This document shows positions 8,496 through 18,143 of a stretch of 53,602 bases of DNA, one piece after another. The position numbers and the translations under genes are program-made. The DNA lies in assembly GCA_017480425.1 (NCBI GenBank), contig JAFVAR010000035.1, forward strand, positions 1 through 53,602. The letters are read 5' to 3'. Every line of letters starts with the position of its first letter. Within the stretch, counting starts at the first letter, position 1. Below the pieces are notes generated by a model. The model had not been told where the DNA came from. It saw only the letters and a list, made by a program, of their open reading frames with translations, and ran no database searches. Source of the DNA: a bacterium. Lineage in GTDB: Bacteria; Cyanobacteriota; Vampirovibrionia; Gastranaerophilales; Gastranaerophilaceae.

Positions 8496-9749
8496 CTATT
8501 TTTTGAGTAAATTTTCTTCTGTTAAAATTACCTTTTGTAAAGTGTTAAAACGACCTTCTTTTAAAAGTACATTCAAGTAGTTTCTTGTAATACCTTTATA
8601 TAAACCTGTTTTTTTATCCGGATGTTTTTCGATTAAAACTTCTTGCTCTGTTCCAATATTTGATTTTATAAATTCCAAATACTTTTCTTCCGAAATTTGC
8701 TTTATAACGTTAGCACGCATTTCTTTGACGCTATCGGGTAAATGCCCTTCCATTTTTGCTGCAGCCGTACCTGTTCTTACAGAATAAGGGAATACGTGTA
8801 TTCTTGATAATTTTGATTTTTTTAAATTTTCTACAGTAACATAAAAATCATCTTCTGTCTCACCGGCGAATCCTGCTATTATATCACTTCCCATAAATGG
8901 TTTATCAAATCGTGTTGCTATATCTTCAATTTGTTCAAGATAATATTCTACTGTATAGTGTCTGTTCATACGTTTCAAAGTATTGTTGCAAGCTGACTGC
9001 AATGACAGATGAAAATGAGGACAGAACTTTTCACTGTCTTGCATAAAATTTAAAAGTTCCGGTGTTATTTCATGCGGGTTTAAAGAACCGAGTCTGTAAC
9101 GATTAATATTAGTATCAGATTCAATTTTTTTTAATAAATCCAATATAGTTTTACCGTGTTCTTTTCCCCACAAACCAATATGAATACCTGTTAATACAAC
9201 CTCTTTATATCCATTATCGGCATATCTGTTTATTTCTCTTATTATGAAATCTGAATCAGCACTTCTCGATTTTCCTCTGCCAAAAGGAATTACACAATAT
9301 GAACACCTGTTATCGCAGCCATCCTGTATTTTTAAACTAATTCTTGTTTTTGTTGTATCATTCAGTACGGCTTCACAAAAATCGTTTGCTTTCATTAAGT
9401 CTTTTACTGAATATTTAGTATCACTTTCCAAAAGTTTTGCAAGTTTAAATTTGTCTTCGTTTCCGAAAACATAATCTATATATGGTTCCGAAAGAAGTTT
9501 TTCTTTTTCTATTTGTGCAATACATCCTGTTAAAACAGTTTTTAATCCTAACGTATGGGCGTGCCTTAGAAAATAAAAAGCTTCATTATCGCTTTTGTGA
9601 GTAACAGAACATGAATTAAGTATATAAAAATCGGCATCCTCAAGCCTGCTAACTTGAGAATAGCCGTTCTTAAGAAGATTTTCCACAACAATCTGACCTT
9701 CAAATTGGTTAGATTTGCATCCCATTGATTTTAGATAGAATTTAGTCAT
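8496..9749 (-). CDS. mtaB: MtaB-type tRNA methylthiotransferase (radical SAM)
   Basis: 417 residues with the three-part methylthiotransferase layout. The N-terminal MTTase domain holds cluster cysteines C11, C47 and C76. The radical-SAM core has C145-x3-C149-x2-C152 in DGCDNRCSYCVIP, and a TRAM-like C-terminus follows. GCKSNQ and FGRGKSRS match the MtaB subgroup, which converts t6A to ms2t6A at position 37 of ANN-decoding tRNAs, rather than MiaB or RimO. An extended -10 lies 6 nt before the ATG with no ribosome site, so the mRNA is probably leaderless. Confidence 0.9.
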   Translation of the reverse strand: MTKFYLKSMGCKSNQFEGQIVVENLLKNGYSQVSRLEDADFYILNSCSVTHKSDNEAFYFLRHAHTLGLKTVLTGCIAQIEKEKLLSEPYIDYVFGNEDKFKLAKLLESDTKYSVKDLMKANDFCEAVLNDTTKTRISLKIQDGCDNRCSYCVIPFGRGKSRSADSDFIIREINRYADNGYKEVVLTGIHIGLWGKEHGKTILDLLKKIESDTNINRYRLGSLNPHEITPELLNFMQDSEKFCPHFHLSLQSACNNTLKRMNRHYTVEYYLEQIEDIATRFDKPFMGSDIIAGFAGETEDDFYVTVENLKKSKLSRIHVFPYSVRTGTAAAKMEGHLPDSVKEMRANVIKQISEEKYLEFIKSNIGTEQEVLIEKHPDKKTGLYKGITRNYLNVLLKEGRFNTLQKVILTEENLLKK

Positions 9750-9755
9750 AAACTA

Positions 9756-9764
9756 ATTCTAGCA
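9756..9764 (-). promoter_or_regulatory. Extended -10 promoter 6 nt before mtaB ATG
   Basis: On the minus strand TGCTAGAAT (hexamer TAGAAT at 9761-9756) is followed by six bases (TAGTTT) and then the mtaB ATG at 9749. No Shine-Dalgarno sequence is visible. Confidence 0.6.
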
Positions 9765-9772
9765 TAAAACAA

Positions 9773-10069
9773 CTAATCTTTTTTTTCATTTTCTTTTACA
9801 CTTTTATCTAATGCATCACCGACTGCGCCGCCTGCTGCTGCCGCTCCTGCTGCGATTGCCCCTATAATAAGAGGAACTCCGCCTGTTGCAATTGTCCAAA
9901 GACCAATCCCTACAAGTCCTAATGCACCGCCTGCACCAAGCCCTTTGTTGCGCATCGAGTGTTTTCCCTTAAAAGAAACACAATCAGTTTTTTGTTCCGG
10001 CGGAACATCACTAACTCTTCTTACTGCTTGCGGTCTGTAATTAAATCCTGTAACTGAACTTACTTTCAT
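9773..10069 (-). CDS. Small glycine-zipper membrane protein
   Basis: 98 residues from the ATG at 10069. The upstream extension to 10129 has no ribosome site, while GGGGTGA lies before this ATG. The N-terminal 45 residues are polar and include CVSFKGKHS, a motif I associate with small Melainabacteria proteins. Two hydrophobic segments rich in Gly/Ala (GAGGALGLVGIGLWTIA and VPLIIGAIAAGAAAAGG) form a glycine-zipper pattern, followed by a charged tail. Such zippers often drive membrane oligomerisation. Function unknown. It is separated from manC by only 66 nt. Confidence 0.6.
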   Translation of the reverse strand: MKVSSVTGFNYRPQAVRRVSDVPPEQKTDCVSFKGKHSMRNKGLGAGGALGLVGIGLWTIATGGVPLIIGAIAAGAAAAGGAVGDALDKSVKENEKKD

Positions 10070-10135
10070 AACTTTCACCCCTATAAAAACACATAAACTA
10101 CTAATATCAAAAACCTGAATTATAGTCAATATTTC

Positions 10136-11527
10136 TTAAACTCTGCCATACATATCTTCGTACCTTACAATATCTTCTTCTATTAATAAATCTCCTTTTT
10201 GAACTTCTATAATTTTCAAAGTTTCTTCATAAGGATTTTGCAAAGAATGAATTTCTTTTACATCAATATCAATACTGTGTCCGGGGCTCAAAATATGTTC
10301 TTTACCTTCAAGAAGAACTTTTGCCATACCTTCAAGAACAACCCAGTGCTCACTTCTGTGGTTATGAGACTGCACAGAAAGTTTCTGTCCCGGATTTACT
10401 TGTATCATTTTCGTAAGAAAGCCTTTACCTTCTGCCAGTACAGTATAATACCCCCACGGACGGTAAACTGTTTTGTGTACAAGGTGAGTATTATCATTTT
10501 GTTTTTTAAGCGTATCAAAAATCTTTTTTACGTCCTGAGTCTTATCAGATTTGCAAGCAAGAATAGCATCCTCCGTTTCAACAATAACAGTATCCTCAAG
10601 CCCTATTGTAGCAACAAGTTTTGATGATGAATATATAAAAGAATTCTTTGAACCCTCATCAAGCACATGGCCAACTATAACATTTCCATTTTCGTCTTTT
10701 GGACTTACTTCATATATTGAACTCCAGCTTCCTAAATCATTCCAATCACTTTCTAATTTTACGAGCGCTATATTATCAGATTTTTCCATAACCGCATAAT
10801 CAATTGATATTGCAGGCATTTTATCAAATTCAATATACGGAATTTCATTAGATTTTGAAAAGTCATAATTTTCAAGTTTTTCAAATATTTCAGGAGTACA
10901 TTTCTTCGTTTCTTCCAGAAGTACAGAGGCTTTAAACATAAAAATTCCGCTATTCCAATAATAGTTCCCATCTGATATATATTTTTCTGCAATTTCTTTT
11001 GTCGGTTTTTCTACAAATTTATTTACTTTAAATCCGCTCTCTATTTCTTCTGAATCAACTTTTATATAACCATATCCCGTTTCTGCATAAGATGGTTTTA
11101 TCCCAAATGTAACAATTAAACCTTTCTGAGCAATCTTTTCGCCCTTTTTAACGGTTTTTTCAAAACCGTCAATATCTTTAATTTGATGGTCTGAAGGTAA
11201 TACAAGAATTACCGGATCAGATTCGGTTTTCTCCATTATAAATTTTGTTCCGACTATTATTGCAGGAGCAGTATTTTTTGATGTCGGTTCAGATAATACA
11301 ATAGGATTTTGGTATAATTTTGAGAGTTGATATTTTACATTGGAAACATGCTTCACACCTGTCATACTGATTATATTTGATGCAGGCATAACTCTTTCCA
11401 ATCTTTCAAATGTAGCTTGTAAAAGGCTTTCAGTATCTTGAATATTTAAAAGTTGTTTCGGATATAATTCTCTTGATAATGGCCATAATCTGCTGCCTGA
11501 TCCGCCTGCTAATATTAATCCGTACAT
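10136..11527 (-). CDS. manC: Mannose-1-phosphate guanylyltransferase / mannose-6-phosphate isomerase
   Basis: 463 residues, the length of bifunctional ManC/CpsB. The nucleotidyltransferase domain opens with LAGGSGSRLWPLSRE (6-20), continues with LPSDHQI and FVEKP, and has YYWNSGIFMF in its middle. A C-terminal cupin (about 355-455) with RPWGYY, HNHRSEHW and a conserved GHSIDI provides the isomerase-type metal site. It makes GDP-mannose for surface polysaccharide or glycan synthesis. A GAGG site precedes the ATG. It follows the MsbA-like exporter by 17 nt on the same strand, which implies a cell-envelope operon. Confidence 0.93.
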   Translation of the reverse strand: MYGLILAGGSGSRLWPLSRELYPKQLLNIQDTESLLQATFERLERVMPASNIISMTGVKHVSNVKYQLSKLYQNPIVLSEPTSKNTAPAIIVGTKFIMEKTESDPVILVLPSDHQIKDIDGFEKTVKKGEKIAQKGLIVTFGIKPSYAETGYGYIKVDSEEIESGFKVNKFVEKPTKEIAEKYISDGNYYWNSGIFMFKASVLLEETKKCTPEIFEKLENYDFSKSNEIPYIEFDKMPAISIDYAVMEKSDNIALVKLESDWNDLGSWSSIYEVSPKDENGNVIVGHVLDEGSKNSFIYSSSKLVATIGLEDTVIVETEDAILACKSDKTQDVKKIFDTLKKQNDNTHLVHKTVYRPWGYYTVLAEGKGFLTKMIQVNPGQKLSVQSHNHRSEHWVVLEGMAKVLLEGKEHILSPGHSIDIDVKEIHSLQNPYEETLKIIEVQKGDLLIEEDIVRYEDMYGRV

Positions 11528-11544
11528 AATTTATCCTCTCTTTA

Positions 11545-13365
11545 TTAAACCGTACTGCCTGAAAACTGCATGTCATATAAATATTTATATTTTCCGTTAG
11601 GTATTTTAATAAGTTCGTCATGGCTTCCGAGTTCAACCAGTTCTCCCTCATTTAATACAGCAATTCTATCCGCATTATGTATTGTTGAAAGCCTGTGTGC
11701 TATTACAAATACTGTCCTGTTTTGCATTAAGTTGTCCAATGCTTTTTGGACTATTGCTTCTGATTCATTATCAAGTGCAGATGTAGCTTCATCCAAGATT
11801 ACAATAGGGGAATTTTTTATTAAAGCTCTTGCAATCGCAACCCTTTGACGCTGACCGCCTGATAATGATGCTCCACGTTCACCGACAACAGTATCAATTC
11901 CATCCGGCAATGTATCAAGAAATTCGTCCAAATGAGATAACCTTATTGCTTCACTTATTTCATCCTTACCTGCATCGGGTTTCCCCATTATAATATTTTC
12001 TCTTATAGATCCCGTAAATAAGTAATTATCCTGAAAAACAAAACTAATATTATTTCTCAGACTTACAATATCATAGTCCCTTATATCAATGCCATTAATT
12101 TTTATTGAACCAGATTTTACATCATAAAATCTCGGAATAAGATTAACTACCGTTGATTTACCGCCTCCGGAATTCCCAACCAGAGCAATTGTTTCATTAG
12201 GTTTTACATTTAGATTAAAATCTTTCAGCACAGGCTGATTTTCTTCATATTCAAAGTTCACGTGTTCAAAGCTTATTCCGCTGCCTACTCCGTTTAATAG
12301 CTTTGCTTGCGGTTTATTCTTGATTTCAGGCATTAAATCAAATAATTCAAAAGTTCTGGCCATAGCAACAAACGTTGACTGAAGACTTGTAAGAGTATTT
12401 CCGAGAGTTTTTGTCGGTTTGTATAGAAGCAGCAAGGATGTAACAAATGATGCAAAACTTCCTGCAGACATTTCACCAGAAACTATTAAACTATTGCCAT
12501 ACATCATTACAATTGCAATACCTATTGAACAAACAAAATACATTATCGGAGACATCCAACCAACTCTTTTTGTCAAAGACATTGCCAGGTTAAACTGTGT
12601 ATGAATTTGATTTTCGTATTTATGATTTTGGTTTTCTTGTAAATTGTATGCTGTTACTATCTTATTTCCGGCAAAAGTTTCATTAAAGTTTGTTGTCATA
12701 TCTCCAGAAACAACCATTGTTGCATTAGAAACTGATTTAATCTTCTTTCTTACCAATACAACCGGTGTAATTGCTATTCCCATAACTGTTATACCAATAA
12801 GTGCCAGCTTCCATGAATTAAATAAAAGAACAAATACTAATGCAAAAAATTCAAATACTGAAAGAATTAAACTTTTTAGTGTATTAATTAGAGATTTTGA
12901 GGCTTGCTCAGGGTCTGTCAAGAACCTGCTCAGTACAAGACCGGAAGAATTTACATCGAAAAATTTTGTATCCATGGAAGTCAATTTTTTGAATAAATCA
13001 ACCTTCAAGGAATTTGCCATTTTGTTTCCTGTCCAGTCCGTAAGATAATTACATATATATTTTAATACTCCTTGAACCAGAGCAAAAGTAACTATACCCA
13101 GCGGAATCAACTTTATCCAAAATTCTTGAAGTTTGAGCGTATGACCGGCAAGTTCAAATGTTTGAGACGGATTACCATTAACAACGTAGTCTAAGTACGG
13201 ACGTAAAGAAAAAGCAACTACACCATCTAATAATCCGAGCGGAACAGCAAGAACAAAAAGTAAAAGTGTTCTTCCAAGTACCATTCTTATATATGGATAC
13301 ATTTTATTTAATAGATAACCGTAACTGAATGCAAATTTGCTTTTTGTATCTTTTAACCTTAACAT
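11545..13365 (-). CDS. MsbA-like ABC exporter (fused permease-ATPase)
   Basis: A 606-residue half-transporter with six transmembrane helices (about residues 30-335) and a nucleotide-binding domain. Walker A GNSGGGKS is at 397-404, signature LSGGQRQR at 501-508, Walker B VILDE at 522-526, and an H-loop lies in IAHRLSTIHNADR. It works as a homodimer. Closest in style to MsbA lipid A-core flippases, which fits the lpx genes elsewhere in the window, but multidrug or peptide export cannot be excluded. GGAG precedes the ATG. It is co-directional with manC downstream. Confidence 0.9.
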   Translation of the reverse strand: MLRLKDTKSKFAFSYGYLLNKMYPYIRMVLGRTLLLFVLAVPLGLLDGVVAFSLRPYLDYVVNGNPSQTFELAGHTLKLQEFWIKLIPLGIVTFALVQGVLKYICNYLTDWTGNKMANSLKVDLFKKLTSMDTKFFDVNSSGLVLSRFLTDPEQASKSLINTLKSLILSVFEFFALVFVLLFNSWKLALIGITVMGIAITPVVLVRKKIKSVSNATMVVSGDMTTNFNETFAGNKIVTAYNLQENQNHKYENQIHTQFNLAMSLTKRVGWMSPIMYFVCSIGIAIVMMYGNSLIVSGEMSAGSFASFVTSLLLLYKPTKTLGNTLTSLQSTFVAMARTFELFDLMPEIKNKPQAKLLNGVGSGISFEHVNFEYEENQPVLKDFNLNVKPNETIALVGNSGGGKSTVVNLIPRFYDVKSGSIKINGIDIRDYDIVSLRNNISFVFQDNYLFTGSIRENIIMGKPDAGKDEISEAIRLSHLDEFLDTLPDGIDTVVGERGASLSGGQRQRVAIARALIKNSPIVILDEATSALDNESEAIVQKALDNLMQNRTVFVIAHRLSTIHNADRIAVLNEGELVELGSHDELIKIPNGKYKYLYDMQFSGSTV

Positions 13366-13435
13366 AAATACTCCCTAACCAATATATTAGAAATTGTAAC
13401 ACAAATATCAATTTAATTTTATTAAGTTACATAAT

Positions 13436-13465
13436 TTGCATACCATAAATAATTTTTGATATAAT
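13436..13465 (+). promoter_or_regulatory. Promoter of the mlaE-mlaF-mlaD operon
   Basis: TTGCAT (13436-13441), an 18-nt spacer and a perfect TATAAT (13460-13465). The predicted start near 13472 leaves at most about 22 nt of leader before the ATG at 13494, or none if the GTG at 13470 is used. Confidence 0.65.
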
Positions 13466-13493
13466 AAATGTGGAAAATGACAGACTTGTAATT

Positions 13494-14294
13494 ATGAGAG
13501 TTTATTATAAATCTACTTATACATATAAGATATTTCAAATGTTTCGCAAGGAGTTTGAAAACTTTGTAAGCACTCTTGGCGATATAGTTTTTTATGGTCT
13601 GGAATTTTTGAAAGGCTTGAAAAATAAGCCTACAACTTTCAAAGAAATTATTAATCAATCTGCAAGATTTGGAGTCTCATCTCTTCCTATAACACTATCA
13701 ATTGTGGGAATGACTTCCATTATTGTTGCAATGCAGGTTGCAGGAGAAATGGTAAAGCAAGGCGGAGGGAATTATGTCGGGATGCTAATTGCCATCTTAA
13801 TGGTGAGAGAAGAAGGTGTAATAATGTCCGGTTTTGCAATAATTTCTATGATTGGCTCATCTTTAGCATCTGAAATCGCTACAATGAAAGTGACTGAACA
13901 AGTAGATGCAATAAGCGTTTTAAAAGTTAATCCTGTTCATTATTTATTTACACCAAGAATAATTGCAGGTACATTTATGATGCCGCTTGTGGTTATACTT
14001 GCATCAGTATTTGGTATTTTGGGCGGAGCAATTGCATCAAATCTTGTGTCAGGATTGACATATAAAGCTTATTTTGATTCTGTATGGTTCGGATTAAGCA
14101 TACACGACTTGAATGTTTGTCTTATGAAGGCATTGAGTTTCGGTTTTGTAATAACTCTTATCAGCTGTGCCTGCGGAATGGCAGCAAAAGATGGTGCAAA
14201 GGGAGTTGGTACAGCTACAACAAAAGCGGTTGTTTGGTCTTTTGTTGCAATAGTTATACTTGATTTGATATTTGCAGCGGCATTTTTCTATTAA
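13494..14294 (+). CDS. mlaE: MlaE-family ABC transporter permease
   Basis: Inner-membrane permease of the Mla/TGD phospholipid transport system, with about five hydrophobic segments. Family landmarks are the amphipathic N-terminus, GGNYVGMLIAILMVREEGV, the IASEIATMKVTEQVDAISVLKVNP coupling segment and TPRIIAGTFMMP. The start is uncertain: GTG at 13470, ATG at 13494 and ATG at 13539 are in frame and none has a ribosome site. The last gives the best length match to the other MlaE in this window. It is followed by mlaF after 11 nt. Confidence 0.9.
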   Translation: MRVYYKSTYTYKIFQMFRKEFENFVSTLGDIVFYGLEFLKGLKNKPTTFKEIINQSARFGVSSLPITLSIVGMTSIIVAMQVAGEMVKQGGGNYVGMLIAILMVREEGVIMSGFAIISMIGSSLASEIATMKVTEQVDAISVLKVNPVHYLFTPRIIAGTFMMPLVVILASVFGILGGAIASNLVSGLTYKAYFDSVWFGLSIHDLNVCLMKALSFGFVITLISCACGMAAKDGAKGVGTATTKAVVWSFVAIVILDLIFAAAFFY

Positions 14295-14305
14295 AAAGGA
14301 ATATT

Positions 14306-15022
14306 ATGGGAATTGAAGTTAAACATTTAGTAAAATCTTTTGATAAAAAAGTCATTATAAATGATATCTCGTTTAAGGTAGATGACGGAAAAATATTATC
14401 CATAGTAGGATTTAGCGGCTCCGGTAAAAGTACGGTATTAAAGCTTATAAGCGGATTATTGGAAAAAGATTCCGGAGAAATTATAGCTTCAGGCGGAGAT
14501 ATTGCTATGGTATTCCAGTATTCTGCTTTGTTTGATTCTATGAATGTATTTGATAATATATCGTTTGCTCTTCAGGAAAGAAAAGACTTAAGAGGAAAAT
14601 ATACCAAAAAAGAACTTGAAAAAGTTGTTGCGGAAAAATTAGAACTTGTAGGTTTATCCGGAATAGAAAACAAATTTCCTTCAGAACTCTCAGGCGGCAT
14701 GCAAAAACGTGTCAGTTTTGCAAGAGCCATAGTTACGGAGCCTAAAATTATTCTGTATGATGAACCTACGGCCGGTCTTGATCCTATTTCTTCAACATTA
14801 ATTGAAGATTATATCGTAAGACTTAAGAATGAAACAAATGCCGCTTCAATTGTAGTTACTCACCAAATGTCCACTATTCGCAGGACGGCAGATTCTGTCT
14901 TGATGTTGTATAATGGACATGCAGTTTTTGAAGGAACTCCTGATGAGCTGTGCGCAGAAAAAACTCCTTATACCAAGCAGTTTGTTGAAGCTACGCTTGA
15001 AGGACCAATGAAAATGAACTAA
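14306..15022 (+). CDS. mlaF: MlaF-like ABC ATPase
   Basis: A 238-residue ATPase subunit. Walker A GFSGSGKS is at 35-42, Q-loop FQYSALFDSM at 70-79, signature LSGGMQKR at 128-135 (the GGM variant is characteristic of MlaF), and Walker B ILYDEPTAGLD at 149-159, with the H-loop in VTHQM. It energises lipid movement between membranes with MlaE and the MCE protein. AAGGA precedes the ATG. It lies inside the mlaE-mlaF-mlaD operon with 11-14 nt gaps. Confidence 0.95.
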   Translation: MGIEVKHLVKSFDKKVIINDISFKVDDGKILSIVGFSGSGKSTVLKLISGLLEKDSGEIIASGGDIAMVFQYSALFDSMNVFDNISFALQERKDLRGKYTKKELEKVVAEKLELVGLSGIENKFPSELSGGMQKRVSFARAIVTEPKIILYDEPTAGLDPISSTLIEDYIVRLKNETNAASIVVTHQMSTIRRTADSVLMLYNGHAVFEGTPDELCAEKTPYTKQFVEATLEGPMKMN

Positions 15023-15036
15023 AAGGATTTTTAAAT

Positions 15037-16395
15037 ATGAAAATGTCACCATCGTTTAAAGTCGGTATACTTACTATAATATCTTTAACAATACTTTTAT
15101 TTACTATTTTGTGGATAAAAGGACGTTCTTTCTCTTCTGCTGAAAGAATAGAGGTCCAATTTAAAGATGTAAACGGGATGCGTCCAGGCTCAGGTGTACA
15201 AATGATGGGACTAAGAGTAGGTCAAGTTGAAGAAATTACCCCTGTTGTTAACGGTGAATCCAGTTATGTTAAAATGAAATTTGTAATAACAGAACCGGGA
15301 ATAGAAATCCCAAAAGCATCTGTGCTATCAATTCAACAATCAGGATTAATAGGGGAACAATTCCTTGAAATAACTCCTCCTAAAGTGCGTTCGGTATATA
15401 TTCCTGCAACAAGTAAAGATTTAATACTAAATGATGCTGTTGTAGAAATTAAACTGGATGACAAATTTTATGATGTAGGTAAAATAAGAAAGTCACAAAT
15501 AATGACATCCAAGCTTGTTCCTATTGAACTTTCCGATTATGTAAAAACTGATTATGCATATAAAGTTGATTACGTGGTCAATCTTCCGGGACTGATTTTG
15601 CCTCACTTTATGACAGGGAAGATTGTAAATGAAAACGGTGTAAAAAAATTGCGAATTACTCCGCTTGATAATGCGGCTCTGCCATATCCGAATCAGACAT
15701 CTCCTTATACAATAATCGAACCGATGAGAATCGCAGATTTTATGGATTTACAATACAAGGCAGCAGAGTCACTTACAGAAATGAGCCGTATGGTAAATGA
15801 TTTAATGAATGACAGAATGATTGCAGAGATAAAAGATTCTGTAACAAATTTCAAGAATCTTACAGCTCAAGCTACGTCAACACTGGAAAAAACAGAAAAA
15901 CTTGTTGAAACATCAAGAAATGATATAGATGCGATGGTTTGGATGCTGACTGATGTTTCAAATAACTTTAACCGTTTGGCAACAAATGTTAACGGTATTA
16001 TAGGGGATGAAAAATTTAAACCGGCAATGTATCAAACAGCGGATTCCATTTCAAAACTAACCGAACAACTTGCGCCTATTGTAGGAGCTATTGATGCAAA
16101 AGGTTTTGGAGAAGATTTAAATGCAGTTATGAAAAATATGAACGAAATTTCAACTTCAGTCAACAGAATGACTAAGGATGAAAATCTTAAGAAGAAAATA
16201 ACAGCTTCTATTGATAATTTGAATACAACAATGTGTGAAGTATCAACTGCACTTGAAACAATTAACGGAGGTCCAGCAGCAAATACAGAAGGATTAAAAC
16301 AAATTGTTGAAGATACTTCGGCTACGGTTTCTAATTTAAAGAAATTCTCGGAAAAATTAAATAAAAGATTCCTGTTATTCAGATTATTATTCTAG
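15037..16395 (+). CDS. mlaD: MCE-domain protein (MlaD/TGD2-like)
   Basis: 452 residues. A single N-terminal membrane anchor (KVGILTIISLTILLFTILWI, about 6-25) is followed by an MCE domain with FKDVNGMRPGSGVQMMGLRVG. A long insert and a coiled-coil C-terminus follow (about 230-440, regular N/L/T heptads). The ending KRFLLFRLLF resembles the cyanobacterial/TGD2 group rather than the short E. coli MlaD. It binds lipid and forms the periplasmic ring of the transporter. AAGGA lies upstream. The 3' end overlaps an open frame for an AAA ATPase. Confidence 0.9.
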   Translation: MKMSPSFKVGILTIISLTILLFTILWIKGRSFSSAERIEVQFKDVNGMRPGSGVQMMGLRVGQVEEITPVVNGESSYVKMKFVITEPGIEIPKASVLSIQQSGLIGEQFLEITPPKVRSVYIPATSKDLILNDAVVEIKLDDKFYDVGKIRKSQIMTSKLVPIELSDYVKTDYAYKVDYVVNLPGLILPHFMTGKIVNENGVKKLRITPLDNAALPYPNQTSPYTIIEPMRIADFMDLQYKAAESLTEMSRMVNDLMNDRMIAEIKDSVTNFKNLTAQATSTLEKTEKLVETSRNDIDAMVWMLTDVSNNFNRLATNVNGIIGDEKFKPAMYQTADSISKLTEQLAPIVGAIDAKGFGEDLNAVMKNMNEISTSVNRMTKDENLKKKITASIDNLNTTMCEVSTALETINGGPAANTEGLKQIVEDTSATVSNLKKFSEKLNKRFLLFRLLF

Positions 16396-16478
16396 AATTT
16401 GATACATGCAAAAGTCTGGATAAATCCTTAAGAGAACATTTAATACAACAAGTAGCATTTATAAAAGCAGATAAAGAT

Positions 16479-17252
16479 TTGATTGAAAAATCAGGAGCCA
16501 AGCTTTCAAACAGACTTATTTTAAACGGACCTCCGGGAAGCGGTAAATCTTTTTACGCAAAAATTCTTGCAAAATCAACAGAATCAAAATATAAAGAAAT
16601 CAAATATGCTGATATTAATTCTAAATGGGCAGGTGAAGGTGTTGAGAAAATGCAATATATTTTCGAAGACATTATAAAAACAGCATCAGAAAGCCCAAAA
16701 GAAAATTTTGTTGTTTGTTTTAATGAAATAGATTCTGTTGTACAACCTGTTGAAAAATATGCAACCGACAGCAAAGGCAGCTACTGGTTATCTAAAATGG
16801 AGCAACGTTCTACGTTTCTTGATTATATTGAAGAATTAAATGAAAAAGTTCCTAATGTTACAATTATCGGAACAACAAATATATCTCCCAAAAGCGGCGG
16901 GCTTGACGGTGCTGCAATGAGTAGATTTCAAAATATTATTGAAGTTCCGCTTCCTAATAATAACGCATTATATGAAGCACTAAAAATGAGAATACAGGAA
17001 TTTATTAGCGGAAAAGAGTTTATTGGTGCAAATGACAAAAATCTCCAAATTCTCGCAAAGAAGATGGAAGATGAGAAATATTCATTCCGAGACTTAGATA
17101 ATTTAGTTAATACTTCACGGAACTATCTTCTAAACGATTTAGCAAAAAATAAAGAAGCAAAATACAAAATAGAACATCTTCAAAATGCCTTTGAAAATCA
17201 CGGTCTTACAGACGGAACAATATCAGGCAATGCAAAACCTCACGGAGCTTAA
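16479..17252 (+). CDS. AAA ATPase with no convincing start codon (possibly 5'-truncated)
   Basis: The AAA core is intact: Walker A GPPGSGKS, Walker B VVCFNEID, sensor-1 IGTTN, an arginine-finger region MSRFQNI, and a helical lid. The reading frame is open from 16365, inside the 3' end of mlaD, and the N-terminal helix region before Walker A is readable there. No ATG and no ribosome site exist in that part. TTG at 16479 is only the first permitted start. Either an unusual start is used through coupling to mlaD termination at 16395, or the gene is a remnant that lost its 5' end when it was joined to the mla operon. Confidence 0.55.
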   Translation: MIEKSGAKLSNRLILNGPPGSGKSFYAKILAKSTESKYKEIKYADINSKWAGEGVEKMQYIFEDIIKTASESPKENFVVCFNEIDSVVQPVEKYATDSKGSYWLSKMEQRSTFLDYIEELNEKVPNVTIIGTTNISPKSGGLDGAAMSRFQNIIEVPLPNNNALYEALKMRIQEFISGKEFIGANDKNLQILAKKMEDEKYSFRDLDNLVNTSRNYLLNDLAKNKEAKYKIEHLQNAFENHGLTDGTISGNAKPHGA

Positions 17253-17338
17253 TTATTATATAGTTTTGTAAAGAGTTTATACTAAAATTAAATCCTTTGT
17301 TGTAGAATATCAGATGGAGTGTTATTAGGAGATATTTT

Positions 17339-18142
17339 ATGCTGAATAATGCAGTAGAGTTTATACAGGAAATTATAAAGGATTTTAGCCCTGAAATCGG
17401 GATTATCTTGGGTTCGGGACTGGGAGAATTGGCTGACGAATATTGTAATATTGCAATTAATTATTCTGATATACCGGGATTTGAAGCATCAACAGTCGCA
17501 GGACATAAAGGAAGGCTTGTATTTGCAGAAATTAACGGTAAAAAAGTCGTAATGATGCAAGGTCGTTTTCATTTTTACGAAGGACATTCCATTCAAAAAG
17601 TTGTTTTTCCCGTTAAAGTAATGAAAAAACTTGGAGTAAAAACTTTAATTATAACAAATGCAGCAGGCGGCGTAAATCCAAATTTTAGACCTTCTGATTT
17701 AATGATTATAACTGACCATATTAACTATATGGGGACAAATCCGTTAATTGGAGCCAATGATAATTCTATGGGTGAGAGATTTCCTGATATGAGTGAAGTG
17801 TACAACTCTGAACTTATAGAACTGGTACATAAAGTGGGAGATTCTATCGGGGTAGATCTTCAAGAAGGTGTATATATGGCACTTACAGGACCGTCTTATG
17901 AAACACCGGCAGAGGTAAAAATGGCAAAAATAATTGGTGCGGATGCTGTAGGAATGTCAACCGTTCCGGAGGCAATTGTCGCATCATGGGCAAAAATGAA
18001 TGTTATCGGAATAAGTTGTATATGTAATTCGGCAGCAGGAGTAAGTACTGTAGGGCTTTCGCATGAAGATGTTATAAAGGCAGCAAATACTGCTAAAGAC
18101 AAGTTTAAAAAACTTGTTAAAGAGGTTATTAGAAAAATATAG
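17339..18142 (+). CDS. punA: Purine nucleoside phosphorylase
   Basis: 267 residues, the trimeric PNP (PNP/MTAP) family. It has GIILGSGLGELAD (20-32), the phosphate-binding serine and histidine in VAGHKGR, MQGRFHFYEGHS, TNAAGGVNP, and a substrate-site GPSYETPAE with VGMSTVPEA. It cleaves purine (2'-deoxy)ribonucleosides with phosphate for salvage. AGGAG precedes the ATG. It starts a long co-directional run of housekeeping genes with the S4 protein one base downstream of its stop. Confidence 0.93.
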   Translation: MLNNAVEFIQEIIKDFSPEIGIILGSGLGELADEYCNIAINYSDIPGFEASTVAGHKGRLVFAEINGKKVVMMQGRFHFYEGHSIQKVVFPVKVMKKLGVKTLIITNAAGGVNPNFRPSDLMIITDHINYMGTNPLIGANDNSMGERFPDMSEVYNSELIELVHKVGDSIGVDLQEGVYMALTGPSYETPAEVKMAKIIGADAVGMSTVPEAIVASWAKMNVIGISCICNSAAGVSTVGLSHEDVIKAANTAKDKFKKLVKEVIRKI

Positions 18143-18143
18143 T

